Shown piece by piece: positions 62,023 to 64,000 of a stretch of 64,000 bases of DNA. Origin of the DNA: Cyanosarcina radialis HA8281-LM2 (GTDB lineage: Bacteria > Cyanobacteriota > Cyanobacteriia > Cyanobacteriales > CCAP-1448); assembly GCA_019359615.1 (NCBI GenBank), contig JAHHHA010000001.1, positions 124,001-188,000 of the forward strand, in the 5' to 3' direction. A program made the position numbers and the translations under genes. Every line of letters starts with the position of its first letter. Position 1 is the stretch's first letter. A model generated the notes under the pieces. That model was not told where the DNA came from. It did no database searches and was given only the letters and a program-made list of their open reading frames with translations.

Positions 62023-62207
62023 CTTTAGTTTCCTGATGGCTAAAACCCTACCATTCTAGCAGTCGTCTTATTTCTTAACTTGCCAGCCATAGAGGGTGCA
62101 TCACGTTGGGCTAATGCACTCTACAAGAGGGGCGAGCGCACTGCAATAAGGACAAAGATTAGAGGCGATCGCTTATACTCAAAGAGTCGTTTCTGGAGGT
62201 CGGCACC

Positions 62208-62960
62208 GTGGTTTCTCAGCCCTTGTCCCAGTCCTTACCCAGCACTGCCGACTTGCCCTGCTCGGATGAAACCCCCGTGGATAATGAAGACCAGAATCTG
62301 CTGCCCAATGTCTTGCTATTTCTCCTCAAAAGCATCTGGGCCGAGCGGATGGACTGGTACTTTGGCGTGGATATGGCAGTCTACCACACCACTGGGGAAG
62401 ACCCTACCATCCCTGTGGTGCCCGATGCCTTTTTGAGCATCGGTGTGGAGCGGCGCAAGGGGGGCAAATCGCGGCTCAGTTATGCGGTGTGGGAAGAAGC
62501 CGGAGTAGTCCCCATCCTGGTGCTAGAGATGGTGTCTCAAACGCTCAGGGGCGAATATGGCGAGAAGATGGGCGTTTATGCCCGGTTGGGAGTGTTGTAC
62601 TACGCGGTCTATAACCCAGGGCGCTGGGGGCAGAAGCGACAGAAAAAGCACGAGCCGTTTGAGGTCTACAAGCTGGTGAATGGGGAATACCAGTTGCAAG
62701 CTGGGGAACCCTATTGGATGCCCGAAGTGGGGTTGGGCATTGGACGCTGCCCGATGCTCAGCGATAACGAGTTGCAGGAGCAGTTAGCCTGGTTTGACCA
62801 AGGGGGCGATCGCTACCTGACGGCAGAAGAAAGGGCTGAGCAGCAGCAAGCACGGGCAGAACAGCAGCAAGCACGGGCTGAGCAAGAGCAACGCCAACGA
62901 GAACGGTTGGAAGCGTATTTGCGATCGCAAGGCATTGACCCGAACCAACTACCGGATTAG
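62208..62960 (+). CDS. Uma2 family endonuclease (DUF820)
   Basis: This 250-residue protein has the PD-(D/E)XK nuclease fold common in expanded families in cyanobacteria. VVPDAFLSIGV holds the catalytic Asp and PILVLEMVSQT the Glu-x-Val-Ser element. A C-terminal coiled coil contains three repeats of AEQQQARAEQ. The GTG start at 62208 has GGAGG at 62195-62199. Biological roles of Uma2 proteins are largely unknown; some were linked to mobile elements. Confidence 0.9.
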   Translation: MVSQPLSQSLPSTADLPCSDETPVDNEDQNLLPNVLLFLLKSIWAERMDWYFGVDMAVYHTTGEDPTIPVVPDAFLSIGVERRKGGKSRLSYAVWEEAGVVPILVLEMVSQTLRGEYGEKMGVYARLGVLYYAVYNPGRWGQKRQKKHEPFEVYKLVNGEYQLQAGEPYWMPEVGLGIGRCPMLSDNELQEQLAWFDQGGDRYLTAEERAEQQQARAEQQQARAEQEQRQRERLEAYLRSQGIDPNQLPD

Positions 62961-63130
62961 CCAGCCCTCGATCTGGCAGGGATTTTAGCGATCGCAGCTT
63001 CGTGCAATGGCTCCGGAAACTTCTGATGTGGGATGTTGCCTGTCTTGCTTTGAACATAGCGATCGCCGAATTCGAGTAAAGCATCGGCACGGTTTGAAGT
63101 GATCGCAGGCTTTGAAATCGACTGAATGTA
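62957..63130 (-). pseudogene. Possible unidentified gene remnant
   Basis: A minus-strand frame gives KPAITSNRADALLEFGDRYV, then SKTGNIPHQKFPEPLHEAAIAKIP and a stop at 62957. It has the composition of a real protein end, but no start codon and no family I can name. The stop overlaps the Uma2 stop. Confidence 0.25.
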
Positions 63131-63136
63131 CAGATT

Positions 63137-64000
63137 TTATTCACCTGACGGCAGGTACTTGAATAAATCATCTAAGATTCTATTCGCGCCTAAGATGCCT
63201 TGTGCGCCCCAAGTTTCTGGATCGACAACATAGGCTCGATTATTTTTCACCACTTTTAGGCTCTTAAACATCGGATGTTGAAAATAACTGGATGGTCTTT
63301 CGGCATAATCCACAATAAATAAAATATCAGAATCGAACTCATCAATCGTCTCAATGCTGACTGATGGCTTTAAATCTCTGCCTTGAGACAAAAATTTATA
63401 CCGTAACCCAACATCATTGAAAATAGCGGGAGGTAAAGTTCTAATTCGATCGGTAATCGTAAAAATGCCACCTTCGGTGAAAAAAATTACAGAAATCTCT
63501 AATTGCTGCAATTGATTTCCTAAGCGTTGCTTTAATTGATTAACTCGTTGGTAATACTGATTTAGAACTTCCTCTGCTTTTGCTTCTTGATTTAGTAATC
63601 TAGCGTGATATCGAAGATTCTCTTTATAGAATGCCCGATCTGTCGATTTGTAAAGTGAATTGTCTTCATCCCAATATGGATCGGGAACTGGAACCGTAGG
63701 AGCAATAGTGGACAGTAACTCATAATGAGGAGGTTGACAACAATCTAAGATCAAGTCAGGTTTGAGCTTTAGTATTTTTTCAAGGTCAGGCTGATAGGCA
63801 TTGCCAACATACTCAGCACCTGCAACCGCATCAAGCGATGCACCAAAAAGACCTGGTTTTCCTTTGTTTGGCATATCATAGCCAGTATATCCAATAGGCT
63901 TGATACCGAAAGCAATTAAGGCATCAAGGTTACGTTCAGGATTCAATGCAACAATCCGTTGTGGATTCAAAGGGACACAGGTTTCGCCAAGTGCGTGCTG
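63137..64000 (-). CDS. Siderophore/iron-type ABC substrate-binding protein (5' end beyond window)
   Basis: This is the extracytoplasmic binding protein of a FepB/BtuF-like transporter. The frame is open to the window edge, reading HALGETCVPLNPQRIVALN upstream of an internal TTG, so the signal peptide and true start lie beyond 64000. NLDALIAFGIKPIGYTGYD, PDLEKILKLKPDLIL and the C-terminal half with DILFIVDY and WGAQGILGANRILDDL are typical of this fold. It imports Fe-siderophore or a related metal complex; the partner genes would be to the right. Confidence 0.87.
   Translation of the reverse strand, partial: QHALGETCVPLNPQRIVALNPERNLDALIAFGIKPIGYTGYDMPNKGKPGLFGASLDAVAGAEYVGNAYQPDLEKILKLKPDLILDCCQPPHYELLSTIAPTVPVPDPYWDEDNSLYKSTDRAFYKENLRYHARLLNQEAKAEEVLNQYYQRVNQLKQRLGNQLQQLEISVIFFTEGGIFTITDRIRTLPPAIFNDVGLRYKFLSQGRDLKPSVSIETIDEFDSDILFIVDYAERPSSYFQHPMFKSLKVVKNNRAYVVDPETWGAQGILGANRILDDLFKYLPSGE

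Noticed and set aside
62758-63171. 137-residue minus-strand frame over the 3' end of Uma2
   Set aside because: It is mostly antisense of the Uma2 coiled-coil repeat; a different frame (62957-63130) looks more protein-like.

Overview
This window is cyanobacterial chromosome. The evidence is the dense HIP1-type octamers (GCGATCGC and close variants) on both strands, the photosystem II / cytochrome block psbV-psbV2-petJ, a group 2 sigma factor of SigC type, an FdC2-like ferredoxin, DUF3318, and many interspersed palindromic repeats of the kinds common in filamentous or colonial cyanobacteria. I cannot resolve the genus from the sequence alone.

Layout. Positions 1-6500 are an accessory, partly decayed region. 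It opens with a canonical-looking integron attC site (32-121), followed by a deleted HD-domain gene, a tyrosine phosphatase gene with an in-frame stop, a class A beta-lactamase, two VOC proteins, an alpha/beta-hydrolase remnant, a WYL regulator, a GFA protein and a DUF7873 protein. A 23-bp palindrome occurs both upstream of the beta-lactamase and upstream of the WYL regulator and is a candidate shared operator. Positions 6600-29500 are mostly housekeeping genes: a GT39 transferase, ftsW, the cobA-hemD tetrapyrrole pair, an AT-rich KAP NTPase gene, a sugar-ABC ATPase, tRNA-Ser(GGA), ferredoxin, a nuclease, an inositol monophosphatase family enzyme, a J/TPR protein, hisZ, ureF, accD, psbV-psbV2-petJ, a NagX-like acyltransferase and a HEAT-protein/GT2 pair. 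Positions 29900-42300 hold the sigma factor, a secreted protein with five internal repeats, a TraB/GumN protein, a 58-residue zinc-ribbon-like gene, a GNAT enzyme, a GH57 enzyme, RidA, a SnoaL-like protein, a CHRD protein and DUF3318.

The most interesting part is 42.4-51.0 kb, a type I secretion locus. It has a HlyD adaptor, a scar made of an intact parD, a deleted parE and a duplicated hlyD 3' fragment, then a 727-residue protein that looks like a polymorphic toxin (seven short repeats, a LysM domain, a pre-toxin region, a Pro-rich linker and a C-terminal toxin-like domain). Facing it is an operon of a PpiC-type isomerase, an ABC exporter with cyclic-nucleotide-binding and degenerate C39 domains, and a protein with five 22-residue amphipathic repeats. 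My reading is that the exporter, adaptor and isomerase move one or both of the repeat proteins out of the cell. No immunity gene is evident next to the toxin-like gene.

Positions 51.5-64 kb carry an NADH-type nitrite reductase pair (nirB-nirD), ispG, a carboxyl-terminal processing protease, an M28 peptidase, a PhzF protein, two GNAT enzymes, a pilin-like G/H protein, a Uma2 endonuclease and the 3' part of a siderophore-type substrate-binding protein cut by the window edge. Short mobile repeats are abundant. At least six small families with inverted ends recur here, and several have inserted in frame into coding sequences (GT39, GH57, the five-repeat secreted protein, and the N-termini of ureF and the nuclease).
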